Assembly (NCBI RefSeq): GCF_000004075.3
Contig: NC_026660.2
Span: 23,253,498 to 23,317,497 of the forward strand
Length of the DNA: 64,000 bases
Reading direction: 5' to 3'
DNA from: Cucumis sativus
Taxonomy: Eukaryota > Streptophyta > Magnoliopsida > Cucurbitales > Cucurbitaceae
A model generated the notes under the pieces. That model did no database searches. It saw only the letters and a program-made list of their open reading frames with translations, and was not told the DNA's origin. Below, piece after piece: positions 42,301 through 54,374 of this stretch. Made by a program: the position numbers and the translations under genes. Numbering within the stretch: position 1 is the stretch's first letter; each line of letters starts with the position of its first letter.

Positions 42301-42909
42301 TCGGACAACACAAAATACTTCTCTATTTATTTTTAAAGCGCAGACGGCATTTCAAAGGAGTGTTTCCCCTTTCTACAAGAGTCTACATATATTAAGAAAT
42401 TAAAGCGACAAAGATTTCAACATACAGCGCAAAGCTTCTTGGTACTCTTGACAGCGGCCTTCAAATTCTCCAAAGTCTCCTGATGATATTCAGAGTTGCC
42501 CCATGAAAAATCGAAACGAGCAACTATAACCACGAAAAACAAAAGCTATTAGAAATAAGCAAACTAGGAAAACATGCATGAAAAGCCAGAGATTCAAAAG
42601 AAGAAAAGGTGTGAATACCCGACATTCCAGCCTTAAGACAACCAGAGATAATCTCAACAGATCGAGACCTAGGACCAAGAGTCCCAACGATCTTAGTCAT
42701 AGCAGGAAAAAAACTCTGAGAAACAAAAAACAAAAAACAACGAATCGTCAATAAACAAATCGTTAAATCAATAAAACAAAGAAAAGACAATAGAAGATCG
42801 AAGATGAATGGAGATGATGAAAAGAGGTAAGTGAAGTTACAGATTTGGATGGCTCGAGGATGGAGGCCATGCGAATAGGCTCCTCGAGAAGCAAGTGATT
42901 GGAATGCAT
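36338..42909 (-). CDS. Cytosolic pyruvate kinase, tandem copy B
   Basis: Paralogue of copy A, same strand and 4 kb upstream of it in the direction of transcription. Exons: 42909-42841, 42715-42619, 42523-42426, 41974-41819, 41034-40957, 40695-40564, 40462-40382, 40297-40226, 40124-40035, 39868-39724, 39359-39271, 38337-38242, 38120-38053, 37942-37843, 37181-37122, 36490-36338; 527 residues. Every exon has the same length and phase as its copy A partner, and the first 22 residues are identical. The active-site segment reads [10 protein letters not shown] and [13 protein letters not shown], the motif I recall from the Arabidopsis At3g52990/At2g36580 type. The protein ends with a TGA after IIELED (copy A uses TAA). 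Introns are shorter and lack the LINE. This copy looks closer to the typical family sequence than copy A (for example [16 protein letters not shown]). Confidence 0.96.
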
Positions 42910-45421
42910 GGTTGATGAGTAATCGGCGGCGATTGAGAGAAGATGATGCAATCGGAGGAAGAAGAAGGGAATGAATGGAGAATGGAAAATGGAATATGGC
43001 TCTTGGGGGTTTGGTTTAGAAACAAACTTTCTATGTCTGACTCCGAGAGGGGAATGAGAGAAAAACCACAAGCAAAAACTGCAACCACTTTTTCTATATT
43101 TTTTATTTTCCGCTCTCTCACTAACTTCTCTCCTCTTCTTCCAATCTCGCGATAAATTCGCTTTTTTACACATTTCTTCTTTTCACCTTTTTTCTTAATT
43201 ACTTACTTACTCCATTCTTATTAAATATAATAATACTAATAATTAATTATTTCGAGATTTATTCAATGTCATCACACCATTTTCAATTAAACAAAAATGT
43301 GAATTTTAGTACACACTCATTTTTAATTAACTATAATCAACCTTACTTTAAAACTCCCATTTCTTATAATATTTATTAGTTGGTATTTAAAAGTTCATAA
43401 TAACCAACTTCTTGCTTTAAACGTCCCTCGTGAAATGATAGATGTCTATTAGCATTTATCAATGATAGATGATAACATTTTGTTATATTTAAAAGCAATA
43501 ATTTTATTCTAATAATTTGATTGGTTTTTAATTAATATTTTAATAATTGACATTTATGTTTACTAATTAATTTAAAATAATTATGATGGGAAGGAAAGGA
43601 AAGGAAAAGGGAAGTTTTTGTTTCTTATTTTAATAGTGAGCTGAGTTAATTACAATCGTTTTAAATTAACTAAAAGACATTAATAATACTAAATACATAA
43701 AACAACTGAGTAGTGAAAATCTATATTAGAAATATAAATATCATCAAACACGTCTATCAAATTAAAACAAAACTTAAAACTCTAATGTAATATTTTGAAA
43801 ATGAAACAGATAAAAACCTAATATACATCCAAAAGTACTTATGGGCATGCAAGAAAGATACTATTGATGAAAATGGCCATTGTTTACCATTTAGTCCAAC
43901 ATGTGATTGGGAGTTGGGATATGGGATGAAGATATTGAATATTGTTTAGGGTTGGAGGGTAAAAGTGTGAAATCATGTTTTTATTTTTGTAAAAATGTTT
44001 GAGCCAATTTAGTATGGAAAACCCATTACAAGTGGTTATTTGTTGAGAGAGAGTTGTTAGAAGCAAGTGATTGTGCAATTAGAGTGTATACGGTATCATA
44101 AACAAATCATGCAAACAAATTAGTACGATGCAAATGTTTACTTACTTTAGAAATTGGAATGAAGATAAATAATCTATAACGAGGAGATGTTTATTGGCAA
44201 AGATAATGTAGCTCTTGTTTTAAAATCTCAACTAGCTACATTAAACCCTATTTCAAAATCTCTCATTTGTTACTGTACTATTTTACATTCATCATTTTTT
44301 ATTATGTAATACAATGTTTTCTATTTACTTTTCAAACTAAAAAGTTTCCACACTAAAGACATATTATTATAATTCAAATTAAAATAATTTACACTATAAA
44401 CACAAAATTTATTATAACCCAACCATAATAACATAAAGGTGAGAGGTATTTTTTTAGTAAATTATTTTAAATAATATAAAACAATGGAGAAATGTCAAAA
44501 TGTTATAAAGGGTAAAATATATATATATATATAAGTTCCCGAAAATAAGAAATGAGAATATAACCATCGTTTTATGTTTTAGACAAAACTATAAATTAGA
44601 ATGAGATTTTTAAATTTGAGGTGAGTATTCCGTTTTAATTTTATTTTTAATCGTTTTAGATTCTTACAAACGAGAATAAATTCGATATTATTATTATTTT
44701 TCTATTTTCGTTCTTTTATTTTCATTATCCATTTATTAGTACGTGTTGAATACAAAAAGAACGAAACAAGCCAATGGATGAAAAATGGTGCGGAGTCATG
44801 AGCCCATGGTTAAGAAATGGAATAATTTCTCATAATTTAGCCATCTAAAACATCATCCATTCTTTTAACTCTAACTAAATTGATTTAATTTCAAAATTAG
44901 AATCAACCATGGTTGAAGACTTACATAATTTAATAATAGTTGATATACACTTTATCACTAAAAGTTGAAAGTAAATATTTATTAACGGTACTAAAATCAA
45001 ATTGAAATTATTATATAACCTCCTAAAATCTACTTTCACTTTTTAAATCAAACCATTTTATAAACGCAAACTTTATTATTTGTCTAAAAAAACAACAAAT
45101 TTGATTATAATTCGGTAGATTATGTCAGTAGCAACTTGAACTTGGGATCATATTACACAACAAATATATCCCACATCCCACTGTGGGTTACTAAAATATT
45201 TATCAAAGTTTATGGGGTTTGAAAAAATTGGGTGTAAATTGATTTTTTATTTCCCGAATTTAATATTGAAATTAAAAATATATATACAAAAAAGGAAATG
45301 AGTCATTCTATTGGGTGGCTCTTATTTTATTTTATTTTTGTATTTTTTCTCTTTTTAAAAGAACCTCGTGGGTTGTGATTAGTCAACAGCTCTATCATTT
45401 TCTGCATCTTTTTTTTAATGT

Positions 45422-45456
45422 CACATTCACATTCACATTCACATTCACATCCACAC
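45422..45456. repeat. CACATT hexamer microsatellite
   Basis: Five successive CACATT-type hexamers, the last ones diverged to CACATC and CACACT, sit in otherwise anonymous DNA. Confidence 0.85.
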
Positions 45457-45885
45457 TTTATTTTATTTTATTATTCTTCAACTTAAAATAACTTTCTAAC
45501 CTTTTCTATAAACTGTGTAGTGGTACTTTAAAAAAAAAAAACGCTGTTTGTTTGTACTTTTGATTAAATACTTTGTCACACCACTCCACTTTAATGACTG
45601 TGAATTATGGAATTAATGGTAGTTTAATATTTGACAAACTATGATTTGATTTTTGTAGGTATATGAATTAAAGTTAGGAGATTGTCTGGTACGATGAGAT
45701 ATATGGAGTTTATATAATTGACGGTGACTCAATCAAAATTTTAGGTAAGAGGCACAAGTTTATATAGATATAAGTTTTGAGGTATTTGTATGATATTCAA
45801 AGTTATATAACATTGTCAAAACAAGCAAAGACTGACTCAGTGTAGCAGAAAAAAGTGTTGGGATAAGTTGGTACTATAGAGTATA

Positions 45886-46097
45886 GACCAACCCAACTCG
45901 ACTCATCTTGGTGAGTCAAATACTCTCTAATATAGTTTATTTAGAGAATGGTTTTAGATTTATAAACCATAAAATTTAAAACAAACTAACAAGATAAATA
46001 ACTAATTTGAAGTTCAAAATACTCCCCCAACGAATATCTTAAAATAAAAGTCTAAAAATCAAGTTGATCAACCAAACTTGAGTTGACGAGCTTGGTC
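45886..46097. mobile_element. Possible Stowaway-like MITE
   Basis: The segment begins GACCAACCCAACTCGACTCA and ends GAGTTGACGAGCTTGGTC. Read on opposite strands, the ends pair imperfectly over about 27 bases (outermost GACCAA / TTGGTC exact). It is flanked on both sides by TA, the target duplication of Stowaway/mariner-type elements. Length is 212 bases and there is no coding content. Confidence 0.4.
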
Positions 46098-46679
46098 TAC
46101 GTTAGTTTGAGAAAAAATCAAGTTCATTTAACTTTTTTTAAAAGAAATAAAACAACTAACCAACACGAGCGTAACCCTAACAAATAGCACAATTTAAAAA
46201 ATAAATAAAAATTATATCACATAAACAAAATATTTATAAAAATAGCAAATGTTGATTAGTCAACTAGTTAAATTTGTTAATCAATGTCTATCATGAATAG
46301 AAACTATCATTAATAATCATTATCAATGATATTAACCAATGCCACTTTTCTCAAATTGCAAGCTACTGTGACAGTTATGATCAATAATTTTTAACTGAAA
46401 AGAAACCTTTAAAATGATAATTAAACACGAGTATTTTAGCCTATTTTATTCATATACGGTGGATTCTATTATTTTGAGCTTAAAACACAATGAATATGTT
46501 GATTACTGATATGATTTGGGTGTGAACCTAAATAAATAAAAATGAAAACGAAAAGGGAAAATATAATTGAAAGCAAAAGAGCAATAAATTTAGGAATTGA
46601 TTTATTCTTCAAATTATCGCGAAAAGATGGGCATTAAATGGAGAGGTTGCCGGCGAAAAATTGGTGTTGAAAAATAGAA

Positions 46680-46826
46680 ATGATCGGAGGCGGAGGAAAA
46701 CTTGGGGGACACGGAAGCGCAGAAGTGATTGATTATTGCGTTCCATTGGCGCACAAATCAGTGAGCGGACACAGATTAAACTTTACCAATTCCAAATTAA
46801 ATAACAAGAAAAGCATCTAACTTTTT
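46680..46826 (+). other. Unassigned small open frame of coding-like composition
   Basis: An ATG opens a frame of 48 codons (starting MIGGGGKLGGHGSAEVIDYC) in a locally GC-rich patch that stands out from the surroundings. It matches no family I can name and has no obvious following exon. It could be a relic first exon, an untranslated leader or chance. Confidence 0.2.
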
Positions 46827-47975
46827 GTGCAGTTTTATTAAAAACAAAAGGAAGGAAAATAAATATATTATTCCTTAAATACAGTGAAGTGTATCATTAT
46901 TGACCATAATCTCTCAAATTTCATCTAATTATTGGGGCCTCAAACTTAATTCCATACCTTCTAATTCAGCTAACTATCTGTCAAGATAAACCAAAAAAAC
47001 TCGAAACAATCCATAAGTTAAAAAATTTCATTAATTTCACCTGAAAAATCTATCACAAACTAATTTGATATATCAAATGTGACACATATAAAAAAAAACT
47101 ACTAGAGGGCAGCTATGTACAATAGATTGGAAAGGAAGGTAATTTTGTCTTTTCCTTTTAGGTCAATTGACGAAAATATTTAAATTTACCTGACATAAAT
47201 TATATTAATTTTTTTTTACTTATTTGTGCGAATCCCTCCTAAGAAAAACAAACTATTTTAATAAAATAAAATATGTATAAATGAAACCATTTAATTACTA
47301 ATTTTTAAAATGAACAATTTTTGTTTGAGTTCAACAGGAAACAAGAAGATTCAAACTTCACGACTGAACTATGCATATACATATTTACATAAATCAACTC
47401 TACCAATTTTATACACGTACACAAAAAGAATGTTTATGACATATTGTTTGAAACAATTCTTTAAATTGATATTATCATAAAATAATCTTTAAAAAACAAT
47501 ACTATAACATAAAAATTACAAAACTTATTTGAGGTAAAAAGTAAAACACCTTTTTCTTCCCATTAAAGATCAAAATTGCGGAACTCGTCATAGTTTTATG
47601 GTATATTTCTCTAGAATTGAAAATTTAGAGCAAAAAGTGATACACACAGTCAAGTTTAGAGGTAAATTTTAATTGATTTAACTAATAATTATAATCTAAC
47701 AGTAACATCATGGAAATATTAGAAGCAAAAGGCAAAAATTATGCTTATTATTATTTTAAAAAAGTCCTTTTCATCTGTGATGCATCCATCCATGTGCAAA
47801 GATGATAAGGTTAGAAATTTTTGTGAGGGCAAATATATTGATAAAGAAAGGGAAATTCTAAATATTTGAAAATATTTGCATATGCAACCTTTCTCCCTCT
47901 TTAAAAATGAAAACATCCAATCGATTAATTCCTACAAGTCACTTGCATTATATTTGTCATTGTATATGTGATCAC

Positions 47976-50900
47976 CTACCCAAAAGCACTTCTCAGAACA
48001 TTGGAATTTAGTGAGTTCCAAGTACCAACAATAATGCCACTCGCCAGAGCTTGCTGCGCCTGTTTAGCGGCCATTCGGTGCGCTTCCAAAACTTTGTCGT
48101 CTTTAAGCAGATATTTTATAGCTTCTTCAAGGTCCACTTTTCCATGAACCTGAATCAGTTGAATACAGGTGGAATTTTATAGCAAATATCAGTCAGAAAT
48201 GGTCAAAAGAGAAAGTTTAGATTTCTTTTAGAAACAGTCAGTTGAATACAAGTGAAATTTGACGACAAAGATCGTCAAGAAAAGAAAATTCAGAGTTCTT
48301 TTAGAATCATTTGTATCGCTACTTTCTACAATATGCCAAAGAAGAGGCACGTTCAAAATCAAAATAACTCAGTAACATGTTTGATTATGATTTATTTGTT
48401 AACAATGGGAATGAGAGGATTATCTATTGGTTGTCAACCCATACTATATGTAACTATACTTGTTTGGGATATGTTTAACGATTATGATTATTTTACTCTC
48501 GTTATTTTGGAGATTTGTAATGAATTATAGCCTGAGCATCATTGGTAATTAAATTTTTTTTAGAAAAATAAAAACAACTTTATTGAACCAATCAACCCGT
48601 TACATAAGATGTGACCTTTCCAATTATCTCAAAGATCAGAGTATAATTAATTGAAGAAGAATTGATCATCTTCCAATTAGAGGCAAATAAAAAATTCTAC
48701 CTAGGGTATAGAGTTTTCTCACTAACAATGTCACCAAAGTCCAACCTGAACTAAATAAGGTTGGACTAATAAAAGGAAGATCATGGATATATGAACGGAG
48801 GACAACCTCTTTGTTGGTATGAGACCTTAAAGATAAAACCAAAAGTAAATTTTGTGGAAGTTTATGTCTAAGGTGGACTATACCATGCTAGTATCGACTA
48901 TATCATACCACAATCGAAATGTGACTGGGTTGGCTGTCCTTATCATTTTTCTTCATTTTATTTTACTTTTAAAATGTCAAGTGATCCAAAGAAAGTTCTT
49001 GCTAAGGTTCAAATAATTGTTTCGCCTCTCTCTAAAGGGTGGTTTAGTCAAGAGAGAAGAGTTGACTATATAAGTTGAGGAGTTGGTCCATCTGAAGAAA
49101 GAGAATAGAAAGATTCAGAAAGAAGTGGCCAGATGCCAGCACATGAAAGATGTGATCTTAAGTCACCACAACTACTAACAAACGGTGCCACGGCTTCGGA
49201 ATAGAACAATGCCAAAAAAAATTCTTTGAAGTTGGTTAGACATACTTGTATTGGCATTATTTATCCCTTGCCATCCTTTGTTTTTTACCTCATTGTAACT
49301 CTTTTTATGCTCTTTTGACTGTTTCTGTGTATTCCTCATGTGGTTGACACCTGTCAAACCCCAAGTATTTTTAGCCACAGCAACATTTGGCTGAGTGCTT
49401 GATTCCCAATTTTTGTGTTCTCACTGCTCAAGAAAACCGTATACAAAGTTTAACTTGATCATCGACGCTTTCCAAACTCACTTTACTTTCTTTCATACGG
49501 ATATTTATCTTTCCACGGAGCTTTGCCTACGTTAAGGGTATTGTTCTTTTCTGTTAAATGAAAATGAGCCACTTTATTAATGATAGTAAATGAGACTAAT
49601 GTTTAAAGTACAAGAGAATTATACTAGATTCAAAAAGGAGCAAAAGGACTAAAATACCAATAAAAACGAGACCAAAGGTATTGTTGAAGTTTAACTGCTG
49701 GAGATGTATTCACAGCTTAAGATATTCGAGGGAACACAATACGATCTCCAATAATCACGAGGGTCAATAAAAATTATGACCATCCATTCTTCCCCCTACG
49801 GCAGTACAATAAAAATTATGACCATCCATTCTTCCCTCTACGGCAGTAACACGATAGAAACTCATCATATAGACAAAGTCACAAAAGAATGAACAGTCCA
49901 AATCTGGCCAATGGTCCAAGCATAAATAATAGGAAAGCGACAGGAGAAAGAATCTTTGCATATCCAACAATTTCCCAGAGCTAAAACTCAACCAAGTGAA
50001 AAATATCACCTTTTATTTTTCTTTACAGGATATGACCTCTATTATCTTAAAGGAGCAACCATCAAAATCCACATCAACTATCTCTATGAAACCTTCATCA
50101 AGCCAGAACCATCATCCAAAATCAAAATAACCGGCACGACTTGACTAATGCAAGATATGAAAACCGTAGCAGGTTCTTAAAATCCCGACAGTTAATACTT
50201 GGACTAGTAAGACATGTCGTCAGGGCTACAGAACCAAACATGGAATACTCCGATGACTCAAAGAAAACGTCCAATATCTGAATCCAAACCAGAGCAGTTC
50301 TTCCAAATAAATAAAAGGTAAATGTAAAGTGGGACAAGATTTTATGTTCACCTGCAAAACCGACATTGGATTAAACTGCTGCAGTTTAGCCACCATGCTT
50401 GAGAAATGGCCAATATGTGGACCTGGCAGAGGAAAAAGAACCCTGAGAACAGAACAATTAAGGATGACAGCATATCATAAAGACTACGGCGGAAAATACT
50501 CACCAGTCAATACAGCACAACCAGCTGCAGCAGCTTCTGATATGTTGTGACCAGCAAGACCAGGCAAGAAGGATCCTCCAACCACAGCAATGGAGGTTAT
50601 TCCATACAAATACCTTAATTCACCTAAGTTGCACGTGGAAATGACATCAGAAGATTTATCCAAAAGCAACCAAAACATCTCAATACGAGATTCAGAAGGA
50701 ATATTTATTCCTAGTAACCATCAAAATAAGATGACAAGTTACTCTTAAATGACACGTCATTTATATATCAAAGTTAATCTTGAAGGATGTTGCCAAGTTT
50801 CTGTAAGAATGTTTCTCTAGATATTAGTAAGGCGTTTTTCAAAAACCATACGTTGGTATATATGGTGACAAAGAAGTGATAGAATATACCATTCAAGAAT

Positions 50901-53900
50901 TTTATTTCCTAAATTACCTTTTTTACATTTCTACTTTTGATGGAAACATTAAAACTATATCTTTATATTTACATCTTATCATAGAAATTTGACCAGAGGT
51001 TTACCCTCAGCTATGGACATAGCATAGCCCTCTATTGAGCACAGCATTTATCTTTATCTCTCAATGAAATTGTCTTTATTTATAAAAAAAAACTAAATAT
51101 CTTTATATATACATCTTGTATCTTACTCACTTCCAAAGAGAGAATGAATTCAAACATCATACACACATATATATATACACTGCATACCTAATGTGTCTAC
51201 AATGTATACGTTCGTTCCTGATGTAATGTTTTCACCTTGAGACCTCAAAGCTACATTCTGCCCTTCTTTCTTCATTTCCTGTGCTAATTAAAATGGTAAT
51301 ACAAAAATCAAACATGGAGCAAATCGTCACAATAGCGCCCCACTAAGTCAAATGCCATACCAACAAAGAAATTCAACAAATATATTTCCAGTTCCGTACG
51401 CTGGTTTGGAATATGTTTGCAACCCCCCTCCCCTCCCCCTCCCACAAACACACACACACACATACACACCAATCATGTTTTACATGACTTGCACAGGGTA
51501 GTTTAACTTTAAAAAACTGCTTGAGGGTTATTCAAAATGTAAAAAAAAAAAAAAAAAAAAAAAAAGAGTTCAGGGCATTACCATCTACAAGAATCTGATG
51601 AAAAGACCTAATAAAGGGAGCTATCGACACATTAATGTTTCTTTCATATAAGGTTGTTATCATTATAAATACTGTGTACAAAGCACAAAAATAAAGTATA
51701 AGAAACCTACTAAAGCAATCTCTTTTCCATGCTGTGGATGTCGAGGTACAATAACAGTTACTAGATTTGGGTGTGCTTCTAAGAGCATTCTGTGAACTTG
51801 AAGTATAACTGCAGAATGAGAAACTTAACCGATATCAATTTCATTATAGAGCCTTAAACTTCAAAATATAAATTGTAGAGGGGCATTTGCGGCATTTTTC
51901 TCTATTGAAGTAAAGGCTAAGGGGAAATAAATCATAACTGCGCAAAAAAAAAACATAGACATGCTACAACACAAAACTAACATTAGAAACATACATGCAT
52001 TAGGTTTCTAAAAGAAACATAACCTTCTTCTTCTCCTCTATGTATGGAGGAAGCCATCCAAGCTTGTCTATGAGCCAACTGTGATCTTAGATCTTCAACC
52101 TTTTTGATCTCTTCCTTTGACATACCAACATCTTCAACGGCTGAATGGAAAGAAAAACTTCAAAATCCAACCTCAGTGTTAGAAAAGCCCATCGATCAAG
52201 TTCAGTGGAAGTTGGTGAAAACCATGTGGTTCAATGTTTTTATAATAGCACCAATCCCATACTTGTCGAATAACAGTTGACAAACCAACTGTGCGTTCAT
52301 TTCATAAAACATAATTTCCATTCCAGCATATCAGAAGAAAAAGTTGGCAGTGGATACCAAATTTCAGATCACCAGCAAAACTGATGACCAGTGGTGAAGC
52401 CTGCAGTAGCTGGAACCGTATGGCCTGTAGATTGCTCTAATACACAAAACAAAGATCAGTGACGAGGAAAAAAAATCAATTTTACAAGGAAAGTTGACGA
52501 TCGATACCAATGGGAGAATCAATGAGAACTTTGACAGCATAAAGGAAATCAGGGGAAGAAACACTGGAATTGACCATCGATTAAAAGACATAGCTGACAT
52601 CCGAGCATTTAACAATGCCATAGCAATCTGAAGAGAGCAAGGGTGAATGTGAAAACCTCAAGCATCCATACCATAAAGAACATTATGTCAGTGAGAAGAC
52701 ACAACTTACACCACGCTGTGAAGCACCCAAGATAAGATTAGGCCAAAGTTCACTCTCCATTAAAATAATAACTTTAGGCTTCCAATATTCAATGAAAGTG
52801 TCTATGGCAGCAGCTGTATCAAGTGGGGCAAACTGATTTGTACAAAAAAATGTGAACACCAAAGAAAGTAAATCTAGATACCCTAAGACATGTGAAAACC
52901 ACAAAATACAAAAATGATTAGTCTTAAGAAAGGACAAACGTATCACCTAGCACAGAGAAAAATATAGATAACAAGAAAGAGAAAAAAATTATTATTTTGA
53001 TTGATTGTACTTTCAAGTCATTTCTATACTGAGCTAAACAAGTAGAAAAACAATTGAAAACAACAAGTTTTGACATACAGCAAGAAATATAATAGATGAA
53101 ATATTCTCATCGATTTGGATCACATTTACATATTAAAAGTATTTCAACTGTAAACTTAATCATGCTTTGAAAAATAGAACTTCTTAAAAACAGTTGATCC
53201 GTAAATACAGAATTTGAGGTTTTATTCTGTGTTTAATCAATTTCACTACATTCCTCCTTGTCCTGACCCAACATTCCATAATTTTTTATGAAAAGAAACA
53301 GTCAACAGACAACAACTCTATGTGCCCAAGAAAAAAAGAAAGATCCCTCCTTTCATCATACCTCAAACTGAAGTGTCAAGCATTCCACCGAAAACAAGTC
53401 GTACCACTCAATTGGAAGAAAAGTTTTACAAAAATGCAGAGAGATACTTCATAAACGGAAACAGAAGTACATACATCGTTCCAAATCTCAATTACGAATG
53501 CAAACTTGATCCTATAACACTTTTGATTAAAAGAGGAAATGTACGATCAGTACCTGATATATGACATCGGTAGGAAGACAATTCTTCACTACCTGACTGC
53601 ACAAGAAAAAAAATACAATTAACTCCACTTACGGACTTTCATGTATAAGCTACACAATCCTGTTCACAAACGATAATGGTAACCCTATTTTCAGCTGAGC
53701 TTATAATTTCACAATAAAAATCAGTTTGGATTTCACCGTTTGAAATGTCTATAAAGTAACCAACTCCAACAGCAACTAGAATTTAAAGAGAGAAAAAACT
53801 AACACCAATTCTTACAAGGCAGAATAAGTGGTTGTAGTCATCAAAACGACCAAATCAGGCCTTCTCTGAATACATTGCTTAATTATAGGAATAGTAGCCA

Positions 53901-54246
53901 AACCTTCTCCTGCATAAGAACAAGAAACCACGTTTCATTCTAAGCACACACAACTGCAATCAATACACTTCATCGATTCAGAAAGGTTATGGTTCATTTC
54001 CGAATTTCTCTGTAAGAAGAATGAAATGATGGTATTAGACAATGAACCTAAAGAGACGGCATGGAACCAGAGGAGTGGACCGGGAGGACGAGCATGAGAA
54101 GGTCGACCAAGACGCTCCGGCCATCGGAAAGGGTGCTCGAGGCCACGAAGCACACGCCATCGGAGGTGAAGGTAGAGCAATGGCGAGAGGCCGTAGCTTA
54201 GTGCTCTGTATACTTTGTAAATTAGCTTCCCCTTCGTTGCCGCCAT
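47976..54246 (-). CDS. KDTA: Kdo transferase (3-deoxy-D-manno-octulosonate transferase), mitochondrial type
   Basis: Plant homologue of bacterial WaaA/KdtA (glycosyltransferase family 30), which adds Kdo to lipid A precursors; the Arabidopsis protein is reported mitochondrial. Minus-strand exons: 54246-54048, 53909-53816, 53596-53554, 52832-52710, 52627-52508, 52436-52358, 52140-52024, 51808-51711, 51278-51188, 50623-50504, 50422-50352, 48149-47976; 442 residues, close to the Arabidopsis protein. The N-terminus has a basic/hydrophobic anchor-like segment. Then come HAVSLGEG (E68 aligns with the catalytic-base glutamate of bacterial WaaA), the central ESELWPN, and the Kdo/CMP-binding C-terminal half with GGSFLPGLAGHN and SEAAAAGCAVLTG. 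Exon phases are consistent throughout. The last intron (2.2 kb) holds repeats. Site II motifs lie just upstream. Confidence 0.94.
49765..49848. repeat. 42-base tandem duplication in Kdo transferase intron 11
   Basis: Two almost identical copies of a unit beginning CAATAAAAATTATGACCATC start at 49765 and 49807. The surrounding intron (48150-50351) has AT-rich, tail-like segments near 48540 and 49555 that suggest old insertions, but no coding remnant is identifiable. Confidence 0.8.
51541..51565. repeat. Poly-A run in Kdo transferase intron 8
   Basis: A run of about 25 A lies in the intron between exons 8 and 9. Roughly 100 bases earlier there is a C-rich/CA-repeat tract (51423-51470). These are simple repeats with no implied function. 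Confidence 0.85.
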
Positions 54247-54312
54247 TCTTTCGGTTTACAAGAATTCGTTCTGTTAGATCGTCAGCGACGAAATGTAGTT
54301 AAAACTACAATA

Positions 54313-54374
54313 TGGGCCCTTTACAAAACATAACTCTAGGCCATTAGGTTGGCCCATATCACATCCTCGGCCCA
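54313..54374 (-). promoter_or_regulatory. Site II-type motifs of the Kdo transferase promoter
   Basis: TGGGCC at 54313-54318, GGCCCA at 54351-54356 and GGCCCA at 54369-54374 lie 67-128 bases upstream of the ATG. Three copies in about 60 bases of AT-rich DNA are unlikely by chance. In plants such sites drive proliferation- and mitochondria-linked genes, which suits a mitochondrial enzyme. Confidence 0.55.

Larger units (their letters stand above)
42910..47975. other. AT-rich intergenic region, no confident gene
   Basis: The first 250 bases are the probable leader and promoter of pyruvate kinase copy B. Beyond that I see a hexamer microsatellite, a possible Stowaway-like element and one coding-like small frame at 46680, all listed separately. 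Otherwise nothing is recognisable. Confidence 0.5.

Noticed and set aside
42943-43173. Frames around the start of pyruvate kinase copy B
   Set aside because: They cover the 5' leader; the family-typical start [14 protein letters not shown] at 42909 matches copy A exactly.
49066-49378. Minus-strand frames in the Kdo transferase last intron
   Set aside because: They give short low-similarity peptides and lie inside a spliced intron; I could not match them to a transposon protein with any confidence.
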